Assembly: GCA_947176875.1 (NCBI GenBank)
Contig: CAMWSI010000078.1
Location: 1-5,287 of the forward strand
DNA: 5,287 nt
From: an uncultured Bacteroidales bacterium
GTDB taxonomy: Bacteria > Bacteroidota > Bacteroidia > Bacteroidales > P3
Reading direction: 5' to 3'
The notes under the pieces were generated by a model, which had not been told where the DNA came from, searched no databases, and saw only the letters and a program-made list of their open reading frames with translations. Of the stretch, positions 3,699-5,287 are shown in pieces; position 1 is the first letter of the stretch, and every line of letters starts with the position of its first letter. Both the position numbers and the translations under genes were made by a program.

Positions 3699-5287
3699 AT
3701 GAAAACGATTAAAAGTATTGCATTATTCGTGTGCGGGGCATTGTTTATATGGTCCTGTGACGATGAATATGTGATAAAAAAGAAAGACAAGGAACTTGCG
3801 CCGGATTATGGATGCATTACCGGAAAGATAACTTTCTATAATACGGAAAGTGTTATAGGGGCCTATGTCCAATTGATTTCAAAAGAAAAGGGCGAAGTGG
3901 TCTATAGTGGTTTGATAAATCAAGGGGGTGGTTATACGATAGAAAATATAGTTCCGGATACCTATAAATTCAGGGTGTATAAATCTGGCTATATCGATAC
4001 GGTATTTTCGAGCACGGTATTGATAAGGCCCCAATCCCAGCAGGGTAATTCCTGTACGAACTTGGATTGGGCGATAACGAAATTACCGCCTTTGTTGCGT
4101 ATCGTCGATGATAAGGGAAAGGTTATAGATACTTTGTATTTTGGCTCAGATAAAGAAGATAATGCGCGTTTATTCAGCATATTCAACGATTCGCCTAAAA
4201 ATTTGTATTGGTCAATAACCAAACCGGCCCAATGGATTTCATCTATAAATCCGGGCAATGGAAGTTTGAGGCCGGGAGAGTCAAAACCAGTGATAGTCAA
4301 TATAGACCGTAAGAAAATAAGCGCGGGCGTGAATAAGACCGTACTTCAAATCATATCGGAAGAAGGCAGTAAGCAATTGACGGTTATAGCTATGGGATAT
4401 TATAAATCGCCTGAGGTTAAAGTGTTTCCTGTAACAAAGTTGGAGGGGGCTTCGGCGGTCTTTCAGGGGAAAGTCATCCACAAAGGCGAACCTGCATATA
4501 AGGAAAAAGGTTTTGTCTATGGCTCGTCATCCATGCCGACCTTGGAAAATACAATCGTCAAATTGGCGGTGTCGGAAGCCTCCGATAGTTTGTTTGAGGC
4601 AACGGCGATGGAATTGCAAGCCAAGCAAAAATATTATGTCCGTTCGTATGCTATAGGCCAGTTGGATACTGTATATAGTATAGGCGAAGAAACGTTTTAT
4701 GCCCAAAAGGCATGCACTGAAATTTATACGGAAGAACCGACGGATAAAGATTACACTCAGGGAACGGTAACTGTCAAAGCCCGAATCACGCAAGAGGGTT
4801 ATCCGCGCTATACCAAACGGGGCTTTGTGTACGATGAGGTCAAGAATCCTATTCTGGGGGATGCGGTGGATATACCCGTAGAAGGTTATGGTACGGGATT
4901 TTATTCAGCCCGATTGAGGGGGCTTGAAATAGGAAAGAAATATTACGTGAAGGCTTATGCCGTACAGGAAGACGAAGTGGTTTACGGGTCGGAAGTGGAA
5001 GTTGATTTTACACCAGTTTTGCCGGAAATGGAAACTACCGTAAGGGATACGCTGGATGAAAGGACAACCTTTTTTGTGGAAATTTCAAGTCCTGGAAATC
5101 CTGTCTATACGGAAGTCGGTTTTCTGTATGGTTTTTTGCCTCATCCGACCTTGGACAATGGAACGGCGGAAAGGGTACCGGGCGTCGAAGTCGGGGAAGG
5201 TGTCTATATGGCGGAAATGCGGAATTTGCAGGAAGGTAAGACTTATTACGTGTGTGCTTATGCCCGTAGTGGCGATTACTATAAGGC
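3699..5287 (+). CDS. Large surface lipoprotein: regulatory-like domain, BACON-like domain, three FN3-like repeats (runs off right edge)
   Basis: At least 529 residues; no stop before the window ends. Start ATG 3699 follows the previous stop by 16 bp with an A-rich leader (GATAAACA) and gives a lipoprotein signal MKTIKSIALFVCGALFIWSC with Cys20 followed by D-D-E, again an acidic surface-export type start. Residues about 38-110 resemble a carboxypeptidase-regulatory-like domain (GGGYTIENIVPDTYKFRVYK at 76-95). Residues about 129-233 look like a BACON domain: NLYWSITKPAQWISSINPGN (168-187), GSLRPGES, then VIVNIDRKKISAG (198-210). From 248 on, three repeats of about 100 residues share G-F-(V/L)-Y (271, 375, 474) and YYVxxYA (312, 415, 516), the FN3-like repeat common in Bacteroidota surface proteins. 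BACON domains are associated with glycan or mucin binding, so surface ligand binding is a fair inference, not shown. A C-terminal functional domain may lie beyond the edge. Confidence 0.85.
   Translation, partial: MKTIKSIALFVCGALFIWSCDDEYVIKKKDKELAPDYGCITGKITFYNTESVIGAYVQLISKEKGEVVYSGLINQGGGYTIENIVPDTYKFRVYKSGYIDTVFSSTVLIRPQSQQGNSCTNLDWAITKLPPLLRIVDDKGKVIDTLYFGSDKEDNARLFSIFNDSPKNLYWSITKPAQWISSINPGNGSLRPGESKPVIVNIDRKKISAGVNKTVLQIISEEGSKQLTVIAMGYYKSPEVKVFPVTKLEGASAVFQGKVIHKGEPAYKEKGFVYGSSSMPTLENTIVKLAVSEASDSLFEATAMELQAKQKYYVRSYAIGQLDTVYSIGEETFYAQKACTEIYTEEPTDKDYTQGTVTVKARITQEGYPRYTKRGFVYDEVKNPILGDAVDIPVEGYGTGFYSARLRGLEIGKKYYVKAYAVQEDEVVYGSEVEVDFTPVLPEMETTVRDTLDERTTFFVEISSPGNPVYTEVGFLYGFLPHPTLDNGTAERVPGVEVGEGVYMAEMRNLQEGKTYYVCAYARSGDYYK

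Noticed and set aside
3989..4793. Minus-strand ORFs across the large lipoprotein gene
   Set aside because: They lie antisense to a clearly coding frame with recognisable domains and show no family features.
1..5287. CRISPR array, tRNA or rRNA, insertion sequence or attachment sites
   Set aside because: No regular spaced repeats, cloverleaf, transposase or integrase sequence, or matching terminal repeats were seen.

Overview
The window looks like chromosomal DNA from a moderately GC-rich member of the Bacteroidota, most likely Bacteroidales. Four things point there. Start codons have A/T-rich leaders and mostly no Shine-Dalgarno sequence. The promoter in front of the left-hand gene fits the Bacteroidota form (CTTG, 20 bp, TATTTTTG, against TTTG-N19-21-TAnnTTTG). 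Two lipoproteins carry a charged K/D/E stretch right after the lipidated cysteine. The last gene has a domain mix (carboxypeptidase-regulatory-like, BACON-like, FN3-like repeats) typical of gut Bacteroidota surface proteins. Genus cannot be fixed from this stretch.

Left part (1-1572, minus strand): housekeeping DNA. The first 110 codons of D-alanine--D-alanine ligase (ddl) run off the left edge. Upstream, on the same strand, is dprA, the single-stranded-DNA-binding RecA loader. The dprA reading frame is intact from 1572 to 394 except for one in-frame TGA at 772-774, which sits exactly where the conserved Gly of the GCNxLI motif should be. It therefore appears as a 266-residue front part and a 117-residue tail ORF.

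Middle (1573-2062): about 490 bp with no convincing gene. It contains a GC-rich stretch with several inverted repeats, among them a hairpin with a UUCG loop, and a perfect 12-bp inverted repeat just downstream of a weak promoter-like box. It separates the minus-strand pair from a plus-strand gene cluster.

Right part (2063-5287, plus strand): four tightly spaced genes, probably one operon. In order they encode a 132-residue single-pass membrane protein, a 277-residue exported protein with a TPR-like Cys-rich front and two C-terminal membrane segments, a 119-residue lipoprotein with one carboxypeptidase-regulatory-like domain, and a large lipoprotein (at least 529 residues, cut by the window edge) with a regulatory-like domain, a BACON-like domain and three repeats of about 100 residues. 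The products span the inner membrane, periplasm and cell surface, so a cell-envelope or surface-binding module is a reasonable inference. I recognise no named system. Base composition is mosaic: the dprA/ddl side is GC-rich, while the start of the second operon gene and most of the large lipoprotein are clearly AT-richer.
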